Source: an uncultured Eudoraea sp.
GTDB lineage: Bacteria > Bacteroidota > Bacteroidia > Flavobacteriales > Flavobacteriaceae
Assembly (NCBI RefSeq): GCF_947260015.1
Contig: NZ_CAMYOM010000004.1
Location: 1 to 64,000 of the forward strand
DNA: 64,000 nt
Reading direction: 5' to 3'
The notes under the pieces were generated by a model. That model made no database searches and was not told where the DNA came from. It saw nothing but the letters and a program-made list of their open reading frames with translations. Position numbers and translations under genes: made by a program. Position 1 is the first letter of the stretch; every line of letters begins with the position of its first letter. Of the stretch, positions 27,124 through 36,148 are shown piece after piece.

Positions 27124-27912
27124 ATGAATGCAAAACCCATAGGTATTTTTGATTCTGGAGTAGGAGGTACTTCCATATGGAAGGAAATACATGCTCTATT
27201 GCCTTATGAGAATACTATTTATCTCGCAGATAGTAAGAATGCACCTTATGGTCAAAAAACCAGAGAAGAAATAATTGCTTTAAGCGTTAAGAACACTGAA
27301 CTTTTGCTAGCAAGGGGTTGTAAACTCATTGTTGTTGCCTGCAATACAGCTACCACTAATGCAATATCACATTTACGAGAAAATTACAAGGTCCCTTTTA
27401 TAGGTATTGAGCCAGCTATTAAACCGGCGGCTCTTAATTCCGGAACAGGAACGGTGGGAGTATTGGCAACAAAAGGAACTCTAAGCAGCAGTCTCTTTTT
27501 AAAAACCTCAAAGGATCATGCTGGCGAAATAACCATTGTTGAGAAAGAAGGTATTGGCCTTGTTCCATTAATTGAAGCTGGAAAAATAAATACTACTGAG
27601 ACCAAAGAATTATTGATTAGCTACATTAAGCCTATGCTCGAAGCAAATATCGATCATATTGTTTTGGGGTGTACACATTATCCCTATTTAATTCCAGTTT
27701 TAAGGGAATTATTACCACCTCATGTGAACATAATTGATTGTGGCGCCGCTGTGGCAAAGCAAACTATGGCGGTACTAAATAAAGAAAATCTCCAAAATCC
27801 TAAAAAAACCCCTGGCAATATTCAGTTTTATACCAATAAGGATACAGAGATCTTAACTTCTTTTCTGAAAGATGTTGATGAAATTAAGCAAATTACATAT
27901 CTAAATTTTTGA
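27124..27912 (+). CDS. murI: Glutamate racemase
   Basis: Makes D-glutamate for peptidoglycan. 262 residues; the two acid-base cysteines are present, Cys73 in VVACNTATTNA and Cys183 in VLGCTHYPYL, with the N-terminal FDSGVGGTS and the ADSKNAPYG loop. Length normal. It closes the envelope-biogenesis cluster and has its own transcript start after the ompH terminator. Confidence 0.97.
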   Translation: MNAKPIGIFDSGVGGTSIWKEIHALLPYENTIYLADSKNAPYGQKTREEIIALSVKNTELLLARGCKLIVVACNTATTNAISHLRENYKVPFIGIEPAIKPAALNSGTGTVGVLATKGTLSSSLFLKTSKDHAGEITIVEKEGIGLVPLIEAGKINTTETKELLISYIKPMLEANIDHIVLGCTHYPYLIPVLRELLPPHVNIIDCGAAVAKQTMAVLNKENLQNPKKTPGNIQFYTNKDTEILTSFLKDVDEIKQITYLNF

Positions 27913-27995
27913 AGCTACTGTCGGCAAAATAAACTTTATCCCTGGCAATTAATATGGTTTATACGAAGGTTGAAATTGGAAATTTTAAATTTTCC

Positions 27996-28496
27996 CTATA
28001 GTATCCGTCTTCGGTATGTTAGATACGTAAAGTTGTAATTATGTCTTTCATCACTTGGGTGAAATTCCTCCCTGGTTCGTTTCCATATTTTTTCATCTAT
28101 TTCCGGAAAATAGGTATCAGCTTCAAAAGTTTCATGGACTCTGGTGATTTCCAGGATATCGGCATGAGGCATCCCCAAATCATAGATTTCTCCACCACCT
28201 ATAATATATGATATGTTATCATTATGAACCAGTTTCAAAGCTTCATCCATAGAATGAACCACAATACATGAGGGCAAATCCAGACTGTAATTGCTGTCTC
28301 GTGTAATAATTATATGCGTCCGATTTGGAAGTGGTTTTGGAAAACTTTCAAATGTCTTCCTGCCCATAATAATTTTATGACCAGTTGTTAATTGCTTAAA
28401 ACGTTTAAAATCGTTTGGAAGGTGCCAGAGAAGATCATTATCCTTTCCCAAAGCATTATTCATCCCAATGGCGGCTATCATAACAATTTTACCCAC
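27996..28496 (-). CDS. folA: Dihydrofolate reductase
   Basis: Regenerates tetrahydrofolate using NADPH. 166 residues with GKDNDLLWHLPNDFKRFK (including the catalytic Asp near 27), MGRKTFESFPKPLPNRTHIIITR, and YIIGGGEIYDLGMPHAD. The start appears to be GTG at 28496: it gives the usual distance from the first strand to NNALGKD, and it overlaps the upstream stop in TAGTG, which suggests coupled translation with the 2TM gene. An ATG five codons later is the alternative. thyA, which consumes folate, lies 4.5 kb away on the same strand. Confidence 0.95.
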   Translation of the reverse strand: MGKIVMIAAIGMNNALGKDNDLLWHLPNDFKRFKQLTTGHKIIMGRKTFESFPKPLPNRTHIIITRDSNYSLDLPSCIVVHSMDEALKLVHNDNISYIIGGGEIYDLGMPHADILEITRVHETFEADTYFPEIDEKIWKRTREEFHPSDERHNYNFTYLTYRRRIL

Positions 28497-28879
28497 TAAT
28501 CTTTTTTTTTATAATTAGTCATTGGAAAATCGGTTTCAATTTCGTTTTGAAGTTCCTTAATACGCTGCCTTTGTTTTGCGATTAATTTTTCACGCTGTTC
28601 ACGTTCCCAGTCAATCCCCATAAATTTTTCGGTGACATAGACATTTACTATATGGACAACAAACAAGAAAGCCCAAAAAGTAATAGCCCATATAAACCAG
28701 TTATATTCCTCACCGTATTTTAATATTTTGTTGATTAAAATAAGAAATACACTCCCTATAAGAAATAGTACAAAATGAACGTATAGATTTTTTTTTTGCT
28801 TAATTCGTTTATGCGCATACTCTAGCTGTTCATGCTGTTCTCTATCTATAGTGGCCTCACTTTTATTTTTGGAAAACAT
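28496..28879 (-). CDS. 2TM-domain protein
   Basis: 127 residues from the ATG at 28879 (an ATG eight codons upstream, 28903, is possible but starts closer to the divergent gene). It has an N-terminal charged helix, the two membrane helices that define the 2TM family (about 35-53 and 64-86), and a charged C-terminal coiled coil (EREQREKLIAKQRQRIKEL). Function unknown. Its stop overlaps the GTG of folA by one base. Confidence 0.75.
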   Translation of the reverse strand: MFSKNKSEATIDREQHEQLEYAHKRIKQKKNLYVHFVLFLIGSVFLILINKILKYGEEYNWFIWAITFWAFLFVVHIVNVYVTEKFMGIDWEREQREKLIAKQRQRIKELQNEIETDFPMTNYKKKD

Positions 28880-28937
28880 TCTAATAGCTATCTTTAGACA
28901 CAAAGATACAGTAAATCAAAAATTACAATAACTATCA

Positions 28938-30023
28938 ATGATTCTAAATAATAGAAAATCGTATCCTGTCCTTAACCATTGTATTTACGTAAATACTGCC
29001 GCATATGGTCTTTTGAGCGACGAGCTTTTGGAGTGGCGTCAAAATCACGATTTGGATTATCTAATTGGTGGTAGTTCTTTGAAAATTGAGAGTTTAGGCT
29101 TAATAAGCGAAGCAAGAGAAATGGTTGGAAAGTTTTTTAACTGTAAGAGGGATCTGGTGGCCTTGGTTCCAAATTTTTCCTTAGGGCTGAATATACTTCT
29201 GGAAGGCTTAGATAGTGGAGAACATATATTGCTACTTAAAAATGACTACCCTTCTGTTAATTGGCCTTTTGAAAGTCGGGGTTTTGAAATTTCTTATGCT
29301 AAAATAGATGAAAAGTTAGAAAATAATATTTTAGAAAAAGTCAGGACTAATGCCATAACGGTATTGGCTCTTAGCTTAGTTCAATGGATAAACGGCATAC
29401 GTGTGGACCTGGGTTTCCTAAAATCATTAAAAAAAGAGTTCCCACAGCTTCTTATCATTGCAGACGGCACTCAATTTTGCGGTGCTTTTGCAATGGACTT
29501 TGAAAATTCGGGGATCGATATATTAGGGGCGAGTGGGTATAAATGGCTGTTGGCAGGAACGGGTAATGGATTTATGTTATTTAAAGATTCAGCCAAAAGA
29601 AGATTCACAATTAAAACCACTGGATTTAATTCCGCTAATGCCGTTCTCACCGCTAAGAGTGCTATACCCTTTAATAAACACTTTGAGCCAGGACATCTGG
29701 ATAGTCTAAATTTTGGAAGCCTGAAATGTGCATTGGGAATACTGAACGATATGGGGATGAAAGAAATTACAGCTCATAACGAGAACTTAAGTAAAAAGGC
29801 TAGTAAGGGTTTTGACGAATTAGGTCTATTAAATAAAGATGTTAGCCATAGAAATCAGCATAGTACCATTTTTAACATTAAAGGCAGTAATGTCTTATTC
29901 AACCATTTAATCAAAGAAAATGTAGTCTGCTCCAGACGTGGAGAAGGCATCCGACTTAGTTTTCATTACTATAATACAGATAAAGACATAGATTCCATTT
30001 TAGAGATCATTAGAAAAATGTAG
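28938..30023 (+). CDS. Class-V aminotransferase-fold PLP enzyme
   Basis: 361 residues of the cysteine desulfurase / isopenicillin-N epimerase fold. The PLP-binding Asp is in IADGTQFCGAF and the Schiff-base lysine in GASGYKWLLAGTG (near residue 201). The Cys loop of true cysteine desulfurases is not recognisable. It may be a lyase, epimerase or desulfurase. An ergothioneine C-S lyase (EgtE belongs to this fold) is conceivable because egtB and egtD lie 2 kb away, but they are in another transcript. It is divergent from the 2TM-folA pair. Confidence 0.7.
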   Translation: MILNNRKSYPVLNHCIYVNTAAYGLLSDELLEWRQNHDLDYLIGGSSLKIESLGLISEAREMVGKFFNCKRDLVALVPNFSLGLNILLEGLDSGEHILLLKNDYPSVNWPFESRGFEISYAKIDEKLENNILEKVRTNAITVLALSLVQWINGIRVDLGFLKSLKKEFPQLLIIADGTQFCGAFAMDFENSGIDILGASGYKWLLAGTGNGFMLFKDSAKRRFTIKTTGFNSANAVLTAKSAIPFNKHFEPGHLDSLNFGSLKCALGILNDMGMKEITAHNENLSKKASKGFDELGLLNKDVSHRNQHSTIFNIKGSNVLFNHLIKENVVCSRRGEGIRLSFHYYNTDKDIDSILEIIRKM

Positions 30024-30145
30024 TAGTAATTACCTACTTGAAAAAAGAACCACTCCATTTTTACTAAAATGAACTAAAATGCTATAATATTATAAGAAAT
30101 TAATAAATATGATATTAATCATTGGCAATGAGGGATTTAATGTAT

Positions 30146-30153
30146 TATTTTTG
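30146..30153 (+). promoter_or_regulatory. -7 element of the CBM48-like gene
   Basis: TATTTTTG, 27 bases before the start. TTG at 30122-30124 is 21 bases upstream, slightly long for the consensus. With the terminator at 30498 it defines a one-gene transcript. Confidence 0.6.
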
Positions 30154-30180
30154 CAGCGTAATAACAAAAATTAAAAAATT

Positions 30181-30477
30181 ATGTCAATCGCAAAACAATA
30201 TTTAAAAACAAAGCCGATATGCAAAGTTACTTTTACAGTACCTGCTGAGGATGCAAAAAAAGTTGCTGTAGTTGGAGATTTCAATAATTGGAATCCTAAA
30301 GGAAGCATGTTGAAAAAACTTAAAAACGGAACTTTTAAAGGAACTTTTGATTTTCCGAAGGAAAATACTTACGAGTTTAGATACCTCGTAGATGGAAATT
30401 ATGTTAATGAAACAGAAGCAGACCGTTACCAGTGGAATGAATTCGCTGGTTCAGAAAATGCTGTATTAGATCTGTAA
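30181..30477 (+). CDS. Isoamylase N-terminal / CBM48-like single-domain protein
   Basis: 98 residues forming one early-set beta-sandwich as found in front of glycogen-branching and debranching enzymes and in AMPK beta (glycogen binding). Visible signature: VAVVGDFNNWNPKG (residues 30-43), then GTFKGTFDFPKENTYEFRYLVDGNYV. Nothing else is attached, and no glycogen gene is nearby, so it would act as a free carbohydrate-binding or adaptor protein. It is transcribed alone between a promoter and a strong terminator, which suits a well-expressed small protein. Confidence 0.8.
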   Translation: MSIAKQYLKTKPICKVTFTVPAEDAKKVAVVGDFNNWNPKGSMLKKLKNGTFKGTFDFPKENTYEFRYLVDGNYVNETEADRYQWNEFAGSENAVLDL

Positions 30478-30497
30478 TTAACAATTAGCATTAAAGA

Positions 30498-30532
30498 AAC
30501 CGGGATGTTCTATTAACATCCCGGTTTTTTTA
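30498..30532 (+). terminator. Strong terminator
   Basis: AACCGGGATGTT and AACATCCCGGTT form a perfect 12-bp stem with loop CTATT, followed by TTTTTT on the plus strand. The minus-strand DUF427 gene ends at its right shoulder, so it may also serve that transcript, though the minus T-run is weak. Confidence 0.9.
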
Positions 30533-30811
30533 TTCAACAATTTCTACGCCTTTCCAAAAAGCTACTGACCCCTTTATTTGTTTTGCCAGTTCACTGATCT
30601 CAGGGTAATACCAAGCCGCATCTTTGTTTTCCGCTCCATTAACTTCCAGGGTATAATATGATGCTACACCTTTCCACGGGCATGTGCTATTTGTTGTACT
30701 CGGTTTAAAAAATTCTTTTTTAATGCTTTCAGCCGGAAAGTAATGATTATTCTCAACCACAATTGTATCGTTACTTTCAGCAATAATTGTATTATTCCAT
30801 ATGGCTTTCAT
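30530..30811 (-). CDS. DUF427 family protein
   Basis: 93 residues matching DUF427 (IWNNTIIAESNDTIVVENNHYFP, then CPWKGVASYYTLEVNG and AWYYPE). Function unknown; the fold is small and beta-rich, with a conserved Cys in the CPWKG motif. It starts 2 bases after the egtD stop, so it is co-transcribed with egtB and egtD and may assist or modify that pathway. Confidence 0.8.
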   Translation of the reverse strand: MKAIWNNTIIAESNDTIVVENNHYFPAESIKKEFFKPSTTNSTCPWKGVASYYTLEVNGAENKDAAWYYPEISELAKQIKGSVAFWKGVEIVE

Positions 30812-30813
30812 AA

Positions 30814-31782
30814 TTATTTTTTTAAAATATAGTTTTTATAAAATTTATTCTCATCACTAAAAATTCTGCTTATCTGCATTCCAGCTTTATCAGCTAACCA
30901 TGCGACTATATTGTCGTCATATTTTTGCGAAATTTCTGCATGTATAGTTTCCCATGCATTAAAAGTTACAGTAAGATCAAGCCCGTTAATATGAATTGTC
31001 TGATTTTCCTTGGATACCAAATAACTTTTAGCAGTCCCTGTTTCCGGATCATATACTTCCCAATGTTTGAACTTATCGAGATCAAAGTTGGCACCCAACT
31101 CACTGTTTATTCTGGCCAGCAAATTTTTATTAAATCTTTCGGTAACCCCTGCATTATCATTATATGCATTTAAGATGGTCTGCGGATCTTTTTTTTGATC
31201 AAAGCCAATAAATAAAAGATCATCGTCATTCATTAATTTTTGAATACTCGTCAAAAATTCCACCGCCTGCGGATGAAGTAAATTACCAATATTTGAACCC
31301 AGAAACATAATAACCTTCCTCTTGTGTTCCATGGAACAGAGCTGTTCAAGGGTTTCAAAATAGGTTCCCTGTAAAGACTTTACATTTACCGATGGAAGTT
31401 CATTGCTTATGGATTCCTCAAGTTGATTCAGAGCATTCTCGCTAATATCTATGGGGACATACTGAAAGGGAACCCCCTCAGCCGCAAGTTGTCTCAACAG
31501 AATTTTGGTTTTCTTTCCATCTCCCGCGCCCAGTTCAATAAGGTCGAATTCCTTTGAATCTTTAAAAAATGCCCGGCATATTTCATCTTTAAACTTATCA
31601 AGAATTTGATACTCGCTATTTGTCAGATAGTATTCTGGCATGTCCATAATTTCCTGAAACAACTTATCTCCTTTTGCATCATAGAAATATTTTGATGATA
31701 AATGTTTAGGAAAATCAGTAAGTCCTTTATAGACATCTTTATGGAATTCAGATGTTGAAATCAATGTGGTTTTTTGTTGCAT
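30814..31782 (-). CDS. egtD: EgtD-like histidine N-alpha-trimethyltransferase
   Basis: Should convert L-histidine to hercynine with three S-adenosylmethionines, the first ergothioneine step. 322 residues with the family start KHLSSKYFYDAKGDKLF...MPEYYLTNSEY (near 25-60), the SAM site LIELGAGDGKKTKILL (near 82-97), VPIDIS, and a late HAEISQKYD histidine/acid region. Full length. It stands between egtB (16 bases upstream) and DUF427 (2 bases downstream) in one operon. Confidence 0.9.
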   Translation of the reverse strand: MQQKTTLISTSEFHKDVYKGLTDFPKHLSSKYFYDAKGDKLFQEIMDMPEYYLTNSEYQILDKFKDEICRAFFKDSKEFDLIELGAGDGKKTKILLRQLAAEGVPFQYVPIDISENALNQLEESISNELPSVNVKSLQGTYFETLEQLCSMEHKRKVIMFLGSNIGNLLHPQAVEFLTSIQKLMNDDDLLFIGFDQKKDPQTILNAYNDNAGVTERFNKNLLARINSELGANFDLDKFKHWEVYDPETGTAKSYLVSKENQTIHINGLDLTVTFNAWETIHAEISQKYDDNIVAWLADKAGMQISRIFSDENKFYKNYILKK

Positions 31783-31798
31783 GATGCTTTTGTCGTAA

Positions 31799-32959
31799 TT
31801 ATTTGGCCAACCTTAACCCGGTATACTGCCATCTTAGATGGGGGTGAAAAAAATTACGGTACGTAGGGCGCGTATGATTAGACGGCGTGGCGAAAGATCC
31901 TCCACGAAGGACTTTCTGACTTACCATGAATTTACCATTATACTCACCCAATGCTCCCTCTTCTTTCTGATAACCAGGGTAAGGCAGGTATGTGCTTTCT
32001 GTCCATTCCCATCGGTCGCCCCATGGGAAATATTTTTGCGCTACTTCCCATTCAAATTCAGTTGGCAAGCGGTAACCCTTCCATTGTGCAAAGGCAAAGG
32101 CCTCATAATACGAAAGATGAGAAACTGGAGTATTTGGACTAATTTTTCGCAGTCCTTCAAGGGTATAGTTATGCCATTCTCTGTTAATATTATGCCAGTA
32201 TAGGGGGGAAATAATCTGATTTTTGCAAACCCAATCCCATCCTTCGGCATGCCACAATTCAAAAGAATTATACCCGCCATCATTAATAAATTCCAAATAT
32301 TCCTTATTGGTTATAAGTTTATTTGAAATTTCGTAAGCATGCAAATACACCTTATGTCTTCCTAATTCATTGTCAAAGCAAAAATTATCCAGGTCGTGGC
32401 CAATTTCATATATGCCGGCATCAATTGAAACCCAATCCTGTTGGTGACTTTCTTCCCTGTGTTCATTAATTGTATCTGTATAAGCTGGTAAAAGTGGATT
32501 ATTACCGAGAATGTATTTTATATCCGTTAATAACAGTTCCTGATGCTGCTTTTCGTGGTGTATACCAATTTCTAAAAGTTGAAGAAGTTTCTCGTCTGGT
32601 TCAGTATCCAAAAGTGTTTTGATAGCATTAGTCACATAATTTCTATAATTATATACCTTTTGGACTGATGGTCTTGAAAGATTGCCACGGTCTGCGCGGA
32701 TGACTCTTTTTCCCACAGTTTCATAATAGCTGTTGAATACAAATGAAAAGTCTTCATCGTAAACCTTATAATCCTTTAAATAAGGTTTTAACAGAAACTC
32801 TTCGAAGAACCAGGTCGAATGTCCAAGATGCCATTTAGGTGGGGAAACATCTTCTACGGGCTGAACCACATAGTCCTCAATTTCCAAAGGGGCACATATG
32901 GTTTCACTTTCTTTTCTGGTGATTAGGAATGTGTCCAGGAGTGTCTCGGTAACGAGCAT
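31799..32959 (-). CDS. egtB: EgtB-like sulfoxide synthase
   Basis: A mononuclear iron enzyme that joins a thiol (cysteine or gamma-glutamylcysteine) to hercynine. 386 residues: an N-terminal DinB-like domain with the iron-binding histidines (His47 in GHSTWFFEE, His135 and His139 in HHEKQHQE), and a C-terminal formylglycine-generating-enzyme fold ending RGGSFATPSNHTRPTYRNFF and TGLRLA. Which thiol is used cannot be read. OvoA is an alternative family name, but OvoA carries a fused methyltransferase, which is absent here. No egtA, egtC or confirmed egtE is in the cluster. Confidence 0.9.
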   Translation of the reverse strand: MLVTETLLDTFLITRKESETICAPLEIEDYVVQPVEDVSPPKWHLGHSTWFFEEFLLKPYLKDYKVYDEDFSFVFNSYYETVGKRVIRADRGNLSRPSVQKVYNYRNYVTNAIKTLLDTEPDEKLLQLLEIGIHHEKQHQELLLTDIKYILGNNPLLPAYTDTINEHREESHQQDWVSIDAGIYEIGHDLDNFCFDNELGRHKVYLHAYEISNKLITNKEYLEFINDGGYNSFELWHAEGWDWVCKNQIISPLYWHNINREWHNYTLEGLRKISPNTPVSHLSYYEAFAFAQWKGYRLPTEFEWEVAQKYFPWGDRWEWTESTYLPYPGYQKEEGALGEYNGKFMVSQKVLRGGSFATPSNHTRPTYRNFFHPHLRWQYTGLRLAK

Positions 32960-33017
32960 AGCGCAATTTTTCTTTTAAATATAGGGATTTATGCGCGGAG
33001 ATAAAATTATTTAATAA

Positions 33018-33842
33018 TTACACAGCTACTGCTCCTTTGATATGCGGATACGGATCGTAATATAACAGCTTAAAATCTTCAAATTTAAAATCAAAGATAT
33101 TTTCGACTTCAGGATTGAGGACCATTTTTGGCAATGGTCTGGGTTCTCTGCTAAGTTGCAGTTCTATTTGCTCTAAGTGATTGTTGTATATATGTGCATC
33201 GCCAAAAGTATGGATAAATTCACCAGGGGCATAACCACAAACCTGAGCCATCATAAGAGTAAAGAGGGCATAGGAAGCGATATTAAAAGGAACCCCTAAA
33301 AAAATGTCGGCACTTCTTTGGTATAACTGACAGGATAATTTTCCATCAGAAACATAAAACTGAAAAAAAGCGTGACAGGGGGGAAGTGCCGCTTTTCCGT
33401 TAGCAACATTTTCAGAAAAAGATTTTGAAGTATCTGGTAATACACTTGGGTTCCAAGCGGTGACAAGCATCCTGCGGCTATCAGGATTTTCTTTTAAGGT
33501 TTTAATGACCTCTGTAATCTGGTCTATATTCTCTCCATTCCAATCACGCCACTGATGACCATATACAGGTCCTAATTCCCCATTTTCATCTGCCCATTCG
33601 TTCCAGATCCGGACGCCATTTTCCTGCAGGTAATTAATATTGGTATCCCCTTTTAAAAACCATAGCAATTCATAAATGATCGATTTCAAATGCAGTTTTT
33701 TGGTGGTAACCATTGGAAAACCTTCACTGAGGTCAAAACGCATTTGGTAGCCAAAGACACTATAAGTGCCGGTTCCGGTCCTGTCAGATTTTTGAGCACC
33801 CGTTTTAAGAACGTGCTTTAGTAGATCGTGGTATTGTTTCAT
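33018..33842 (-). CDS. thyA: Thymidylate synthase
   Basis: Methylates dUMP to dTMP with methylene-tetrahydrofolate. 274 residues; the nucleophile is Cys156 in [39 protein letters not shown], the substrate-binding [18 protein letters not shown] and the C-terminal IKGAVAV are all in place. About ten extra residues before the catalytic Cys ([12 protein letters not shown]) form a family-known insertion. It lies in a minus-strand run with a nucleoside transporter upstream, which fits a thymidine-supply theme, and 58 bases in front of egtB. Confidence 0.97.
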   Translation of the reverse strand: MKQYHDLLKHVLKTGAQKSDRTGTGTYSVFGYQMRFDLSEGFPMVTTKKLHLKSIIYELLWFLKGDTNINYLQENGVRIWNEWADENGELGPVYGHQWRDWNGENIDQITEVIKTLKENPDSRRMLVTAWNPSVLPDTSKSFSENVANGKAALPPCHAFFQFYVSDGKLSCQLYQRSADIFLGVPFNIASYALFTLMMAQVCGYAPGEFIHTFGDAHIYNNHLEQIELQLSREPRPLPKMVLNPEVENIFDFKFEDFKLLYYDPYPHIKGAVAV

Positions 33843-33951
33843 AAAAAGTAAACTTTCAAAGACGAATTTAATAAAAGATAAATTGGATTGGTTTTTGAGT
33901 TTTAAAAACTTATTAACCAGGCCGGATTTCCTACTGATTTTTAAAAAGGAT

Positions 33952-35415
33952 CTAACCCAATATCATCCCTGCGATTGTAGCGGACAAGAGCGAAGCAAGA
34001 GTTCCCCCCAAAACTGCTCGCATACCAAATTCAGAGAGTGTTTTTCTCTGACCGGGCGCTAAGGAACCTATTCCACCTATTTGAATTCCAATTGAAGCGA
34101 AATTGGCAAAACCGCATAACATATAAGTGCCCATAATTATAGATTTATTATAAGCAAAATGTGCAGGGTTAAGGACATTTTTTAATTCTGCCAATTGTAT
34201 ATAACCTACAAATTCACTGGCTGCCAGTTTTATCCCCAATAATTGCCCCATTAGCATAATATCCTCAGTATTTACCCCAATAAGCCACATCAATGGTGCG
34301 AAGACTGCCCCCAAAATGGCTTCAAGTGAAAAGGAATCGTATACAGTGTTAGAAGAAATCCATTCATTAAGCGTAGTAAAGTCTCCTATCCAGCCCAAAA
34401 TACCATTAATCATAGCAATAAAGGCTATAAAAACCAATAGCATTGCCCCAACATTTACAGCCAGCTTTAGCCCTTCGGTTGTTCCGTTAGCAATTGCATC
34501 AAGAAAATTGGAACCTATTTTTTCATTGGATACTTTGATCTCTTTGTTTACAGCTTCTGTTTGCGGATAAAGTATTTTAGATATAACTATGGCTCCCGGA
34601 GCGGCCATAACAGAAGCTGCCAATAAATGCCTTGCGAATTCTAATCGAAGTATTTCATCTGACCCTCCCAAAAAGCCAATATATGCGGCCAATACCCCTC
34701 CAGCAACAGTAGCCATTCCTCCAATCATGACCAATAGAATTTCTGACCGGTTCATTTTCTCTAAATATGCTTTAATAAGTAAAGGTGATTCCGTTTGTCC
34801 TAAAAATATATTACCGGCTACTGATAGGCTTTCAGCACCGGAGATACCCAACGTTTTTGTGAGTAACCAGGCTAAAGCTTTGACAACCTTTTGTATAATT
34901 CCTAAATAAAATAGCACAGAGGTAAGCGCAGAAAAGAAAATGATGGTGGGTAGAATCTGGAACGCAAAGACATATCCAATGTTTGGATTATCTACATTCA
35001 ACAAGTTACCCAGCAGAAATTCGCTGCCGACAAGCGTATAATCAAGAATATTTACAAAAAATTGCCCGGCGACCCTAAAAATGTCCTGAATGAAGGGTAC
35101 CTGCAAAATACCTATGGCTAGCAGGAGTTGAGCCACAACGCCTATACTTGTAGTTTTCCAATTAATTGCTTTTCGGTTTGCACTGAAGATATAGGATATT
35201 AAAATGAGCATAAACATCCCTAAAACACCTCTCCAAAGCGAGTTAATGGAGAATCCCTGATTAGGCGTTATAATGTCTATTGTCTGGGTGGAAATGTCAT
35301 TTAAGGTAGTAGTATCAATTGTAATTGACAGAGAATCCGGAATAGTAGCTACCTGAGCTATTACAGGTAATGAAAAAATGAATAAAAATAAAAGAATCCA
35401 AAACCTGAGGTTCAT
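33952..35415 (-). CDS. Concentrative nucleoside transporter, NupC family
   Basis: 487 residues, an ion-coupled nucleoside importer. The core has [20 protein letters not shown] (near 206-225), the [14 protein letters not shown] helix and the late EFVGYIQL and [16 protein letters not shown] motifs that bind nucleoside and ion. Unusually for an inner-membrane transporter, it begins with a signal-peptide-like helix ending IAQVA, then about 40 Thr/Ser-rich residues before the first core helix, so the mature N-terminus may lie in the periplasm. It is 18 bases behind the bifunctional nuclease gene. Confidence 0.9.
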   Translation of the reverse strand: MNLRFWILLFLFIFSLPVIAQVATIPDSLSITIDTTTLNDISTQTIDIITPNQGFSINSLWRGVLGMFMLILISYIFSANRKAINWKTTSIGVVAQLLLAIGILQVPFIQDIFRVAGQFFVNILDYTLVGSEFLLGNLLNVDNPNIGYVFAFQILPTIIFFSALTSVLFYLGIIQKVVKALAWLLTKTLGISGAESLSVAGNIFLGQTESPLLIKAYLEKMNRSEILLVMIGGMATVAGGVLAAYIGFLGGSDEILRLEFARHLLAASVMAAPGAIVISKILYPQTEAVNKEIKVSNEKIGSNFLDAIANGTTEGLKLAVNVGAMLLVFIAFIAMINGILGWIGDFTTLNEWISSNTVYDSFSLEAILGAVFAPLMWLIGVNTEDIMLMGQLLGIKLAASEFVGYIQLAELKNVLNPAHFAYNKSIIMGTYMLCGFANFASIGIQIGGIGSLAPGQRKTLSEFGMRAVLGGTLASLLSATIAGMILG

Positions 35416-35433
35416 AGAAGAGATACTAAATTA

Positions 35434-36063
35434 TCAATTGCGTTTGGAAATTTCATCTCTCAATTTTGCAGCTTTTTCGTAATCTTCGCTTTTAACAGCC
35501 TTGTCTAATTCCTTGTTGAGTTCTTCGAGGCTTAATTCCTTATATGGAGTAGTTGTACCCGGATCTATTTCTACAGTTTCGCCTTCCTGCAGAATCTCAT
35601 CAACCACAATACTGTCATCACCCTCTTCCTTGTCTTTCTCCTTTGAAGAAAACTTAAGGAAAATACCGGCTTTGTCCAAAATGGTTTTATAAGTAAAAAT
35701 TGGTGCATTAAAGCGAAGAGCAAGAGCAATAGCATCACTCGTCCTGGCATCTATTATTTCTTCAATTTTATCACGCTCACAGATAATGCTGGAATAAAAA
35801 ACACCATCCACCAGTTTATGGATGATTACCTGCTTTACGACTATATCAAACCGGTCAGAAAAATTTTTGAAAAGATCATGAGTAAGGGGTCTGGGCGGTT
35901 TAATCTCTTTTTCCAAGGCAATAGCAATTGATTGCGCCTCGAAAGCCCCAATAACAATGGGCAGTTTTCTGTCGCCATCCACTTCATTTAGAATAAGGGC
36001 ATAAGCCCCGTTTTGTGTTTGGCTATAGGAAATTCCTTTTATTTTTAACCTTACTAAGCTCAT
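35434..36063 (-). CDS. Bifunctional nuclease family protein (DUF151) with UVR motif
   Basis: 209 residues. Residues 1-135 are the DUF151 domain (RNase/DNase activity is reported for plant members): LPIVIGAFEAQSIAIAL and the RTSDAIALALRFNAPIF motif. After an acidic linker, residues 172-208 form a UVR hairpin (LNKELDKAVKSEDYEKAAKLRDEI) as in UvrB/UvrC, which mediates protein contacts. The role is unknown; a nuclease feeding nucleosides to the adjacent transporter and thyA is only a guess. It is the first gene of its minus-strand run. Confidence 0.85.
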   Translation of the reverse strand: MSLVRLKIKGISYSQTQNGAYALILNEVDGDRKLPIVIGAFEAQSIAIALEKEIKPPRPLTHDLFKNFSDRFDIVVKQVIIHKLVDGVFYSSIICERDKIEEIIDARTSDAIALALRFNAPIFTYKTILDKAGIFLKFSSKEKDKEEGDDSIVVDEILQEGETVEIDPGTTTPYKELSLEELNKELDKAVKSEDYEKAAKLRDEISKRN

Positions 36064-36148
36064 ATTTGTATGTAAACCTCCAATGGTTGTTTAAATAAAG
36101 GGTGTCCATATATTTTAACAGCCTTTTGGGGGCACAAATTAACAAAAA

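Noticed and set aside
28938-30023. Calling the class-V PLP enzyme EgtE
   Set aside because: Only distance and fold support it. It is on the other strand, in a separate transcript, and this fold covers many reactions.
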